From CAIWHR01 sp963781285 (GTDB lineage Bacteria; Pseudomonadota; Gammaproteobacteria; Burkholderiales; Casimicrobiaceae), in NCBI GenBank assembly GCA_963781285.1, contig CAWAFI010000024.1, positions 62,001 through 126,000 of the forward strand: DNA of 64,000 nucleotides. Reading direction: 5' to 3'. This document shows positions 51,734 to 60,264 of this stretch, piece after piece (the stretch's first letter is position 1; every line of letters starts with the position of its first letter). Made by a program: the position numbers and the translations under genes. Below the pieces are notes generated by a model. The model made no database searches and was not told where the DNA came from. It worked only from the letters and a program-made list of their open reading frames with translations.

Positions 51734-52030
51734 ATGTCGCGTATCGAGCTCGCACCAGAGGTCGGAGATGATCTCGACCGCATCCTGGAACATCTCTTTG
51801 CGCATCAGGTGGCGGATGCGCCATCGCGAATTGAAGACATCATAAGGGCAATCGATGTGCTGGAACGCAATCCGCTGATAGGTCGGCCTGCCCGAGCGGA
51901 CCTTAGAGAGCTTGTAATCGGACGCCGTGCACGCGGTTATGTCGCACTCTATCGATACGTTGCAGAGCTTGATGCGGTGTTTGTGCTCGCCATCCGCGGC
52001 CAGAAGGAGGCGGGTTACACAAGAACGTAG
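51734..52030 (+). CDS. RelE/ParE-family toxin
   Basis: The 98-residue protein has the RelE/ParE fold signature: IELAPEVGDDLDRILEHLFA, ALDVL-type helix IRAIDVLERNPLIGRPARAD, LRELVIGRRARGYVALYRYV and the end DAVFVLAIRGQKEAGY. The final R-G-Q-K-E-A-G-Y is typical of ParE toxins, which poison gyrase, while RelE relatives cut mRNA. The stop of the antitoxin is two bases upstream. It appears intact. Confidence 0.87.
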   Translation: MSRIELAPEVGDDLDRILEHLFAHQVADAPSRIEDIIRAIDVLERNPLIGRPARADLRELVIGRRARGYVALYRYVAELDAVFVLAIRGQKEAGYTRT

Positions 52031-52406
52031 GCTTGAGACGAAAGGCAATAACCAAGCCGAATGACGCTCATCGGCAGAAGCAGACGGATGAGGGTTCTCG
52101 ATTCAATCGCTGGAGCCAGATCGAGCATGGTTAGCAAAAATGCGAACGGCGATCGGCGTACAGAAACGCGCGGAGTCGGCCCCAATTCGACCCCCAATTC
52201 TGTCGAACGACTAATGGGCACCTCCGCTTGTGGGAGGTAGCATTTTTGCTATCCATCCGGCGCAGCGCCTACCTCTGCCATGTACGAGCCCTCCCAAGTT
52301 TCCGCTAAGCTGCACCACGCTGCAGCGCGCGCAATTGCGATACCCACAGACGCTGGGCGCTCATCTAACAGTGCCTTGCCAGCCAAATTGCATTTGTGTA
52401 AATTGC
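52031..52406. other. Intergenic stretch between the two toxin-antitoxin modules
   Basis: About 375 bases with no supported gene. A weak hairpin (acctcc at 52220-52225 with ggaggt at 52233-52238) is followed after a few bases by a T run (catttttgct), which could end the ParDE-like transcript. The rest shows nothing recognisable. Confidence 0.45.
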
Positions 52407-52424
52407 TGTGTAAGGAGCTACACA
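52407..52424. promoter_or_regulatory. Inverted repeat over the vapB ribosome site
   Basis: The arms tgtgta (52407-52412) and tacaca (52419-52424) flank the AGGAG ribosome site of vapB, and the direct repeat tgtgtaa also occurs at 52395. It could be an autoregulatory operator or a weak hairpin that masks the ribosome site. Confidence 0.4.
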
Positions 52425-52624
52425 TGGCCACCAATCTTGCCCTGGACTCGGATCTGATCGAACGCGCATTGAAGGTGAGCGGCGAAAAGACCAAGAAGGC
52501 GGCGGTTACGCGCGCACTGGAGGAATTCATTACCCGCCGCAGCCAGAAGCGCCTCGTCGACTTGATGGGAAAGCTCGAATGGGATGAATCATTCAACTAC
52601 AAGGCCGAGCGTTCTCGCCGGTGA
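52424..52624 (+). CDS. vapB: VapB-family antitoxin
   Basis: The 66-residue protein is read from the ATG at 52424. NLALDSDLIERALKVSGEKT then KKAAVTRALEEFITRRSQKR is the VapB (VapB_antitoxin/DUF2191) pattern; the K-T-K-K-A-A-V-x-x-A-L-x-E-F core is diagnostic. The tail RLVDLMGKLEWDESFNYKAE would fill the toxin active-site groove. It overlaps vapC by four bases (GTGA). Confidence 0.88.
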   Translation: MATNLALDSDLIERALKVSGEKTKKAAVTRALEEFITRRSQKRLVDLMGKLEWDESFNYKAERSRR

Positions 52625-53034
52625 CTCTGTTCGTCGATACGAGCGTATGGTCGCTCGCGTTCCGCCGCGACCAAGTTTCTACCGCCCCTGAGGTACGCGT
52701 ATTGCGCGACGCGCTGGAAGGCGGTGACACGATCGTGGTCACCGGGCTCGTCTTGCAGGAATTGCTGCAGGGATTTTCGGGCCCGAAGGCGCGAAAGGAC
52801 ATCATTGACCGTTTTGCGGCGCTGCCGCTATTGGCTCCGAATCGGCTGGATCACATCGACGCTGCGGAGCTGCGCAATCGCTGTCGTCGCGCCGGCTTGC
52901 AGATCGGCACGATCGACGCCGTGATCGCGCAGCTCTGCATTCGCCACGACCTGAGGTTGCTGACGACCGACAACGATTTCGTCGTCGCCGCGCGACACTG
53001 TCCACTGCGGGTTTGGAGGAAGACGGCTACATAG
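52621..53034 (+). CDS. vapC: PIN-domain toxin, VapC family
   Basis: The 137-residue toxin starts at a GTG overlapping the vapB stop. The PIN acidic residues are visible in TLFVDTSVWSLAFRR (Asp6), VTGLVLQELLQGF (Glu), IGTIDAVIAQLC (Asp) and LLTTDNDFVVAAR (Asp). VapC toxins cut specific RNAs. The pair looks intact and functional, unlike the VapC at 372-770. Confidence 0.9.
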   Translation: MTLFVDTSVWSLAFRRDQVSTAPEVRVLRDALEGGDTIVVTGLVLQELLQGFSGPKARKDIIDRFAALPLLAPNRLDHIDAAELRNRCRRAGLQIGTIDAVIAQLCIRHDLRLLTTDNDFVVAARHCPLRVWRKTAT

Positions 53035-53484
53035 TCATTGGCTTGTCGTCCTGCAGCGGTCGGAGCAACGCAGTTGTTGCATTTCTTGTACGCTCCGATT
53101 GTCGGCAATCGGGCCAGGAGCGGAACTCCCTTTCGCGGTATTCGTCGCCGCAAAGCCCACGTTCAGGTCGCGGCAAGAGGGGCGAACAGCGCCCGCCTAC
53201 TTGGAACGGTGCCACATCCAGAGATCGAGCAAAGCCAGACTTCGACCGATGCGCCTTCGAAGTTCTTGGCCTCCCGCGACGGCGTTCGTACTGACCGAAG
53301 TCGGCCCAAGAGCGGACCATGGTCACTGGTTCATAACGTTTTTGTAAGTGGTCTTTCGACCGCGACGGACACACACGCCGACAGCTCATTCGTCCACCCT
53401 GAGATTGACCGCCTTGACCCGTCGTGAAGTCGAGGCGATATCGGCCTGCATGCGCCGGCCGACTTCCTCCGGCCCACCCATGAC
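53035..53484. other. Non-coding stretch next to a transposase remnant
   Basis: About 450 bases with no frame that looks like protein. Some of it may be decayed insertion-sequence DNA, since it adjoins the integrase fragment at 53485, but I see no terminal repeats. Composition is less GC-rich than the core genome. Confidence 0.4.
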
Positions 53485-53699
53485 GCTGGACGAAGACCAG
53501 AACGTCCCGCCATGGGGCCCAGTGGCGCGATAGCCAGGACCAAACGATGCAGTCCTCGGGTCGAATGCGCGGTCGCTTGACGGTTCGCTGATAGATGGCC
53601 AGCTGATGTCGCAGAGCGATGTTCTCGACTCGCAACGCGCGCTGTGATCGGAACAGCGTGCCGGAGCGCTCTCAGAATCGCATAGACCACAGGCGGCAT
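53485..53699 (-). pseudogene. Fragment of an integrase-type transposase N-terminus
   Basis: From an ATG at 53699 (MPPVVYAILRALRHAV) the sequence shifts frame and continues as RVENIALRHQLAIYQRTVKR, then PEDCIVWSWLSRHWAPWRDV, ending near 53485. This is the start of a common rve-type transposase (E-N-x-x-L-R-x-Q-L-A-x-Y-x-R). The DDE catalytic domain is absent, so it is a dead remnant marking past insertion at the edge of the accessory region. Confidence 0.65.
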
Positions 53700-53919
53700 A
53701 CGCGAAATCCCTTACTCGGCCTCGTCCCAATCGACAATTCCACCTTGCCTTCAAGGCATGACAAAGTCAACAATATCAAGGGCTACGAGTTTTCGGGAAG
53801 GACAAGTGGAAAGAGAACTGTTGTATCGGGTCATCTTCCAGATTCGATTCACATCATGTACAAGCTTTTCGACTTTAGAATAAGCGCAATAGTCGCCAAC
53901 AAAACCGAGCACATGCCCC

Positions 53920-54831
53920 ATGCACGCCACGTTGAACACACCACACTGTTTGTTTTGCGGAAGCAACAAATCCCAAGCTACGGCAAAAGCGATTTCCCAC
54001 CGCATCAAACGGGATCATGGGCCCTTTGATTTCTATTCTTGTAAGGCGTGCGGTTCTGGATTCACGTTTCCACTTCCAGATCTCGCAGTGCTGTCGGACT
54101 TTTATTCACGTTACGACGACTATCGCCCTGCTGCGTACCGTCAGCAGCGAGAACGTCGTTTGCACACCATTTCGTATGATGCGCTCATCTCCCGTATTCC
54201 CTCACCTGCGATGCGATGCGAGAAGGCCGCATTCGCATGGCTAGAAGTTGGAGCTGGGCACGGTGAGATGAGTGTGGCAATGGCCGAACGCTTTCCACAC
54301 GCCAAGGGCAGCGCAACTGACTTCGGTCCTCGCCCCGAAGCCCTCAAACCCGTACCCCAAGTCAGTTGGTTCAGCTGCGACGTAAACGCATCTGCTTTCT
54401 CCACACAGCTTGGGGGGCCCTACGACCTCATCTTCGCGAACAACGTTTGGGAGCACGTGTTAAGCCCTCACGCATTTGCGACCGCCCTGCTCAGCTGTCT
54501 CGCGCCACACGGAACGCTCTATCTCGTCACCCCCAACTACAACAGCATTGCCCGTCACCTTCTCGGTTCCCGTTGGCCGTTCTGGCTACCAGGCGAGCAC
54601 CTCAGTATGCCGACAGTGGCCGGAGCCAGGGCATGTTTGATTAACGCGTTACGAGCTTCCTCCGGTGCCGAACCGAAAGCGGCAATCGCCGCTTCTGCGG
54701 TTGCGGTGCCATACAATCTGTCATACGTTCTGGCCACTGTCGGACTATCGTCCCTGAGTCACCTCATCGGTAAACCACACTATGTGCCCCTCCCCATTGG
54801 CGTTCTAGAGGCTAGCGTTTCCCTGCAATAG
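53920..54831 (+). CDS. Methyltransferase with N-terminal zinc-binding motif, probably 3'-truncated
   Basis: The 303-residue protein starts with a CxxC...CxxC pair (Cys10, Cys13, Cys41, Cys44; HCLFCGSNKS and YSCKACGSGFTF) and has a SAM-dependent domain: WLEVGAGHGEMSVAMAERFP, YDLIFANNVWEHVLSPHAFA and LAPHGTLYLVTPNYNSIARH. This architecture is common in polysaccharide and sugar-modification loci. It is lower in GC than the core genes. The last residues (GVLEASVSLQ) end right where IS91-like DNA begins, so the C-terminus has probably been cut off. Confidence 0.78.
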   Translation: MHATLNTPHCLFCGSNKSQATAKAISHRIKRDHGPFDFYSCKACGSGFTFPLPDLAVLSDFYSRYDDYRPAAYRQQRERRLHTISYDALISRIPSPAMRCEKAAFAWLEVGAGHGEMSVAMAERFPHAKGSATDFGPRPEALKPVPQVSWFSCDVNASAFSTQLGGPYDLIFANNVWEHVLSPHAFATALLSCLAPHGTLYLVTPNYNSIARHLLGSRWPFWLPGEHLSMPTVAGARACLINALRASSGAEPKAAIAASAVAVPYNLSYVLATVGLSSLSHLIGKPHYVPLPIGVLEASVSLQ

Positions 54832-54843
54832 TCGCCCCTGCAC

Positions 54844-56097
54844 TTGCTACCCGTGGGACCGTCAACCGTCCTTTGGTTTCCAGTGTTACCCACACCGATC
54901 GCCCTCTCATGGGCGAGTCGGCGGAGAGGGACAACAACGCCGTGCAAGGGGCGCGGCGTGTGTCCATCGTGCAACACCCGGCGCATGGTCGCGACGGCGG
55001 CACATCTCACCGATCATGTCTTGCCGCGACTGCCGGTGCGGCAGTGGGTGCTGGCGGTGCCCAAGCGCCTGCGCTATTTCCTGCACCGCGATGCCGATCT
55101 CCAGGGCGCTGCTCTGCGCGTGTTCCTGCGGGTGGTGGAACAACAGCTGCGTGCGCACAGCCCGGGCGCGGGCCTCGCGGCCCGCCTCGGCGCGGTCGCG
55201 TTCATTCACCGCTTCGGTTCTACCCTCAATCCCCACCTACACTTCCACTGTGTCGTCATCGACGGCGTGTTCGACGCCGCCGCCGCGGGCGGGGTCGTCT
55301 TCCATGCCGCCAGCGGGCTCGATGCGAACACCATCGCTGCGGTGCAGGAGTGCGTACGCCGGCGGCTGTTGCGCGTCTTTGTTCACCGTGGCCTGCTACC
55401 GGAGGATGCCGCGCGGGCGATGGCGCAGTGGGATCACGGCGGTGGCTTCTCCGTGGACGGCTCGGTGCGCATCGAGGCCGCTGACCGCGCCGGGCGTGAG
55501 CGGCTGCTGCGGTACTGCGCCCGCCCACCCTTCGCATTGGACCGGCTACGCGAACTGGATCCCGAACGCTTGCTCTATGAGGGCACCAAGCCCGGTCCGG
55601 GCGGGAACGGTCCGCTGCTCCTGACGCCGCTGGAGCGGCTCGACCGCCTCGCCGCCCTGGTGCCGCCGCCGCGCATCCACCGCCACCGCTACTTCGGCGT
55701 GCTCGCGCCCAACTCACCTCTGCGCACGGCAGTCACCACCCTCGCGCTGGCAGCAACGACCTCGCCGCCCGCACCCAACCCGCAACCCGCCGCCGAACCG
55801 GCCCATCGCCGCGCTGCCCGCTACGCCTGGGCGCTGCTGTTGGCCCGCATCTACGAAGTTTTCCCGCTCGTGTGTCCCACCTGTGGCGGCGCGATGCGCA
55901 TCATCGCCTTCATCACCGCCGCCCCCACCGTGCGCGACATCCTCGTTCACCTCGGTGAGCCTACGGCCCCACCCCGCATCGCGCCCGCCCGCGGTCCACC
56001 ACTGTGGGAGACCCCCGGCGCCGAGCACGAGCTGACCCCCGATCCGGCGCTCCCGCCCACCCCGGCCTACGCGTTCGACCAGCGCATCGCCTGGTAG
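54844..56097 (+). pseudogene. IS91-family (Y2 HUH) transposase, 5'-truncated
   Basis: The frame of 417 codons contains CKGRGVCPSCNTRRMVATAA (zinc-binding part), VRQWVLAVPKRLRYFLHRDA, the HUH-type histidines in LNPHLHFHCVVIDGVFDAAA and the C-terminal HRHRYFGVLAPNSPLRTAVT and PLVCPTCGGAMRIIAFIT. These fit IS91-like rolling-circle transposases. The usual N-terminus, with the first CxxC pair, is absent; the first about 35 codons do not match, so the gene is 5'-truncated and probably inactive. The element seems to extend from about 54832 to about 56290 and lies in a truncated methyltransferase locus. Confidence 0.8.
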
Positions 56098-56297
56098 CCA
56101 CGACCGTCGACGCGCGCACGTGCGCGACGCCGGGCGGGCTCGTGCCTGCGGCCGCCCGCCTGCCCGCGCGCGGCCCCACTGGCGTCAGCGCCCGCGCCAA
56201 AGTACAACGACAAGCGTGCGGAGCAGCCCGTTGCCACCGAAAATCGACGCTTGACCCGCCCCACCGACTCTCCCACACTCAGGCTCGCGTGCTTGAA

Positions 56298-56657
56298 ATG
56301 GCTATCCTTAATACTTTCCGCGTCCCGGACAGCTGGATGCGTCCGCCGGAGCCGAGTCCCAAGGATGCAGAGATTGCGAGGCTTAAGGAACAGCTCGCCG
56401 AAATCAAGAAGTCCGAACCGCAATTCGCAATCCGCTTCGAGGCGCCGCAGCAACCTGTAGTGGTCTATCAGGTGCAGCCGCTATCGTCCGACGAGGCAGC
56501 AACGCTCATTGCCGACACTTTGAAGGTTCATCCAAAGCCTATACAGGATAACCGCCCATTCAGTCAGATTCCCTACGATTCCTGGCTGGATAAGAGGTAC
56601 GCAGAGTATGAAAGCCAAAAGGTGCCAAGGTTTGTGAGAGCTGGCTCGGTTTGTTGA
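56298..56657 (+). pseudogene. Internal gene fragment between two insertion sequences
   Basis: A 119-codon frame from the ATG at 56298 reads MAILNTFRVPDSWMRPPEP, then AEIARLKEQLAEIKKSEPQF and QDNRPFSQIPYDSWLDKRY, and ends in residues that come from the IS3 end (RAGSVC). The middle looks like a coiled linker. It is bounded by IS91-like DNA on the left and the IS3 terminal repeat (from about 56636) on the right, so it is a leftover piece of a longer gene. I do not recognise the family. Confidence 0.5.
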
Positions 56658-56791
56658 GACAGATTTCCGCGCTTCGTAAGTGAATTCCCTGCGGTGGCGG
56701 GTATCCGCGGGCTGGTCGCCAGCGGGTAACCCGGAACTCTTTCAGGCGGCCTTCATTAAGGTTGGTTGGGTGAAGTATGCCTCGTCCGGGG

Positions 56792-58115
56792 GGCCTGTAA
56801 GAATTTCTGTGTGTGAGCCGTTCGTCGAAATTACCCACGCGTCATCACGAAACGATCTTCGAACTGTATCGCGAACTGAGCTTTTGCGGCATGCCACGCA
56901 ATCGGCGGATTCTTCCATTTCGCGGTGATGTTGCGCAGCGCCAGCCAGATCAGCTTGGTCGCCGCTTCGTCGCTCGGGAAGTGCCCGCGTCCGCGCACCG
57001 CCTTGCGTACCTCGCTGTGCAGGCTCTCGATCGCATTGGTGGTGTAAATGATCCGCCGTACCGCCGCCGGGAAGGCAAAGAACGGGATCACCTGTTCCCA
57101 GTTGCGCCGCCAGCTCTGGCGCGATGGCCGGGTATTTCGCGCCCCAGGGGCCGGCGTCGAATTCGTCCAGCCGGACCGCGGCGGCGGCGGCCGATTCCGC
57201 GCCGTAGATCGGTTTCAGTGCCGCCGCGATCGCCTTGCGCTCCTTCCACGAGGCGAACTGCATCGAGTAGCGGATCAGATGCACGATGCAGGTCTGCACC
57301 AGCGCCTCGGGGAACACCGCGTTGATCGCCTCCGGAAAGCCCTTCAGCCCGTCGACCACCGCGATCAGCACGTCGTGGGTACCGCGGTTGCGGATTTCAG
57401 TCATCACCCGCAGCCAGAACTTGGCGCCTTCGGTCTGCTCGATCCAGATCCCCAGCACTTCCTTGTGCCCGGAGCAGCGCATGCCGATGGCCAGGTACAC
57501 CGCCTTGTTCTTGACCGCCCCTTCGTCCCGGATCTTGATCCGCAGACAGTCGAAGAACACGATCGCATAGACCGGCTCCAGCGGCCGCGCCTGCCACGCC
57601 GACACCTCGTCGAGCACCGCGTCGGTCACCGCCGACACCAGCTCCGGCGAGATCTCGATGCCGTAGAGCTCCCGCAGGTGGGCCTGGATGTCCCGCGTGG
57701 TCATCCCCCGGGCGTACAGCGCGATGATCTTCTGGTCGAACCCGGGGAAGCGCCGCTGGTACTTGGCGATCAGCGCTGGCTCGAAGCGACCCTGGCGATC
57801 CCGCGGAATCGACAGTTCGAGCTTGCCGCTGTCGGTCAGCACCGTCTTCGGGCTCGTGCCGTTGCGTACGTTGCCCGCCGCTTGCTCGGTCGTCCTGGTC
57901 GAGATGATGGTCCAGCTCGGCGTTCAGAATCCGCTCCGCCAGCGCCTTCTTCAGTTCATCCACCAGGCCGTCGTTCTCGAACACCGTCTTGGCTTCATGC
58001 CCTGCCAGCAACTCGTCCAGCAATTCCTTCCTGATCCTGACTTCTGCTGCCATACGATTCTCCTTTCGGTGAGAATACCGTACGGCTCAAAAACACAAAA
58101 TTCCTTACACCCTCC
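56792..58115 (-). mobile_element. IS256-family insertion sequence inside IS3 orfB
   Basis: The element is about 1.32 kb. Its ends are imperfect inverted repeats: TGTAAG-AATTTCTGTG...TGAGCCGT on the left (from about 56796) and, on the other strand at the right, TGTAAGGAATTTTGTG...TGAGCCGT (from about 58109). The flanks gtccgggg (56784-56791) and atccgggg (58116-58123) look like an 8-bp target duplication with one mismatch, the size made by IS256 elements. It sits in the C-terminal part of the IS3 orfB. Confidence 0.82.
56831..58053 (-). pseudogene. IS256-family transposase, two frameshifts
   Basis: From the ATG at 58053: MAAEVRIRKELLDELLAGHE to ILNAELDHHLD. After a shift near 57893, VLTDSGKLELSIPRDRQGRF, FFDCLRIKIRDEGAVKNKAV (first catalytic Asp) and IAVVDGLKGFPEAINAVFPE (second Asp). 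After a second shift near 57115, IIYTTNAIESLHSEVRKAVR (catalytic Glu in N-A-I-E-S-L) to the stop at 56831. Each shift is one extra base in a CC pair: GAC-GAC-C-GAG and GCG-C-CAG. Corrected, the protein is a full-length mutator-type transposase, so the breaks may be sequence errors. Confidence 0.82.
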
Positions 58116-58380
58116 ATCCGGGGTGCGGTCGCCGAGCGCGGTGTTCGGGCGTCGACCATTGTAAAACTCGAGGTAGCGATCCACGCCGGCTTTGGCCGCA
58201 CTGACACTCTCGTAGGCATGCAGGTAAACCTCTTCGTATTTGATCGAGCGCCACAACCGCTCCACGAATACGTTGTCGTGCCAGCAGCCACGACCGTCCA
58301 TGCTGATCGCCACCCCGTGACCGTGCAGCATTGTCGTGAAGGCGTCGCTGGTGAATTGCGTGCCCTGGTCGGTGTTGAAG

Positions 58381-59317
58381 TGTGGGATTCACGGACATCG
58401 TTTCAACTCAAGTACCGCAAGCACGATGCGGCGGCTGGGCGAAGCAAGACCTAAGGCGAGCGCGTCTTGTGTAGGGCCGCCATGGCTCGGTCTTTCTTCC
58501 AATCGCTATACCGGATTCGTTCGTTCGATTCATCGTAGGCGGCTACGACGGCTTCCGACAATGGGGTGCGCTCGCCGACCTCGGCAATTCTTCCGGCGGG
58601 CGTTTTGCCACCCAGCCCACCGTGCGAACGTCTGTAGTTGTAAATGAACTGCCACTCTTCGATGCGCTGTTGAATTGCCTCCTCTTTCGGCGAATGTCGC
58701 GACCAGAACTCCACCAAATCGGTCAGCTGCGATCGTTCCACTTTGCCGTTCAAGTGCGGCGAACGCGGTGGAATCGGGCGAAACTTGATGAACGCAGCCA
58801 TCAGTCGACGCTGTACGCTTTCCGCAAAGAATTCCGTTCCGCGGTCAGTCTGGACGCGCTGGATAGCGAAGGGCATGTACGCGATCGCCCGGGACGGGTC
58901 GGCTGTAGCGCTGCGGCACGTGACAGCGCTTGGGCTTGATCAGCGGCTTAACGTTCGCCGCCGCCTGTGAATGGTCGCCAACGAGAATTCCGTTTGTTCG
59001 AACAGCCGCAGCTCAGTTTGGATTCGGCGGGCACCGTTCCCTTCGCCGCGCAGCACCAGAATCGTCGACCGATCTTGATCCGTCAGTTTGCGATTCGGGC
59101 TGCGATGAGGGCGCCTGCTTACCGATAGAAGCCCTTGCTCTCCATGCGCCTGGTACCGCGTCGCCCACTTACGCAGCGTCGGCCGTGAGACACCACAACG
59201 CAAGCACACCAACCCGGCGTTACCCGTTTCTTGGAGCATGCGAACCCAACGCAAGCGCCGAGCAATTTCGCGATCCATCAGCCAATTCTAGTTGAAACGA
59301 TCTATGCGAATCACACA
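58381..59317 (-). mobile_element. IS481-family element inserted in IS3 orfB, with target duplication
   Basis: The ends are inverted repeats of about 27 bases: tgtgggattcacggacatcg at 58381 and, on the other strand from 59317, tgtgtgattcgcatagatcg, both continuing tttcaac. The same seven bases, gttgaag, flank the element at 58374-58380 and 59318-59324: a perfect target duplication. Size is 937 bp, slightly short for IS481 because of an internal deletion in the transposase. Confidence 0.88.
58451..59278 (-). pseudogene. IS481-family transposase with frameshift and internal deletion
   Basis: The N-terminus (MDREIARRLRWVRMLQETGN, VCLRCGVSRPTLRKWATRYQ) is a helix-turn-helix. The frame shifts near 58970, after FEQTEFSLATIHR, into ANVKPLIKPKRCHVPQRYSR and PVPGDRV. 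It then jumps to MPFAIQRVQTDRGTEFFAES, which carries the second catalytic Asp, followed by SPHLNGKVERSQLTDLVEFW with the catalytic Glu. The segment between PGDRV and MPFAIQ, about 40 residues in relatives and holding the first catalytic Asp, is missing. The transposase must be inactive. Confidence 0.8.
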
Positions 59318-59844
59318 GTTGAAGATCTCAGGTTTACCGTAGCGGGCAATGGCCTCTTCGACGGCTTCGACACAGAAGTCGGCGGTCAGCGTGTTCGACA
59401 CCCGCCACGCCAGCACCCGCCGCGTCGCCCAATCCATGACCGCGGCCGAATAGATGAAACCCCGCTGCATCGGCAAATAGGTGATGTCCATCGCCCAGAC
59501 ATGGTCGGCACGCTCGATGGCGAGATGGCGCAGCAGGTACGGGTAGATCTTGTGGCCCGGATGCGGCTTGCTGGTATTGGGTTTGCGGTAGAGCGCCGTG
59601 ATGCCCATCTTCGCCATCAGCGTGCCCACGTGCAGACGGCCGGCGTAGGGATGCCCTTCGCGCGCAAGGATCTTGGATAGCTGCCGCGCACCGAGAAAGG
59701 GGTATTCCAAATGCAGCTCGTCGATCGCGCGCATCAACGCCAGATCGTTCTCTGACGTGGGCGCCAGCAGGTAATACACGTTCGCCCGCGAGATCTCCAG
59801 CAACTCTGCCTGCCGCTTCACCGGCAGCGGGTGCGCCTTGATGA

Positions 59845-60153
59845 TCATCGCTTTGCGCTCGCATCGCCGATGCGACCGAGCGCGACTTCCAAAAAATCGA
59901 CTTCCAGCGCGAACTGCCCGATCTTGGCCTGCATCTCCTTCGCGGTAGGACCGTGTTCCGTGCCACGCTTCTCGGCCGGCGACAGGAACACGCCGATTGC
60001 TCCCTCCAGCAACTGCGTCTTCCATTACGCGATCTGGCTGCCGTGCACGTCGTACTTCTCGGCCAGCTCCGCCAACGTCTTGTCGCCCTTCAACGCCGCC
60101 AAGGCCACCTTCGCCTTGAACGCCGCCGTGTGATTCCGTCTCGGCCTTCTCAT
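59845..60153 (-). pseudogene. IS3-family OrfA with a premature stop
   Basis: From the ATG at 60153, RRPRRNHTAAFKAKVALAAL then GDKTLAELAEKYDVHGSQIA is the helix-turn-helix OrfA of IS3 elements. Codon 43 is TAA (60025-60027) where relatives carry Q/T before W-K, as a C-to-T change from CAA would give. Past it the frame continues WKTQLLEGAIGVFLSPAEKR to the stop at 59845, which overlaps the orfB start (ATGA). The nonsense change would block OrfA and the OrfAB fusion even without the two insertions. Confidence 0.8.
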
Positions 60154-60264
60154 TGCACTGCTCCTTTGCGGGCGATATCCTCGCCCATCAGAGCAGGTCC
60201 TTCACTTAAGCGCCAGTCTCATTTTCCCGAGCCAGCTCTACCGACCGGTACAGGGAATACAACA

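Larger units (their letters stand above)
56742..59848 (-). pseudogene. IS3-family transposase OrfB, split into three pieces
   Basis: Piece one (59848 to 59318) runs from MIIKAHPLPVKRQAELLEIS through HVWAMDITYLPMQRGFIYSA (first catalytic Asp) to GKPEIFN. Piece two (58380 to 58116) continues TDQGTQFTSDAFTTMLHGHG (second Asp), then DNVFVERLWRSIKYEEVYLH (catalytic Glu) and NGRRPNTALGDRTPD. Piece three (56791 to 56742) is PDEAYFTQPTLMKAA with the stop. With both inserted elements removed, the whole DDE transposase reads in one frame. The gene is therefore dead only because of the insertions. Confidence 0.85.
56636..60240 (-). mobile_element. IS3-family element, interrupted by two other insertion sequences
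   Basis: The ends are related inverted repeats: agagctggctcgg near 56638 and its exact reverse complement ccgagccagctct near 60227, each followed inward by tgagac and a gcgctt...aagtgaa block. Between them lie orfA (59845-60153) and orfB in three pieces, split by an IS481-family element (58381-59317) and an IS256-family element (56792-58115). Subtracting both insertions leaves about 1.33 kb, a normal IS3 size. The exact outer bases and target duplication are uncertain. It lies between a gene fragment and a glycosyltransferase in a broken polysaccharide locus. Confidence 0.8.
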
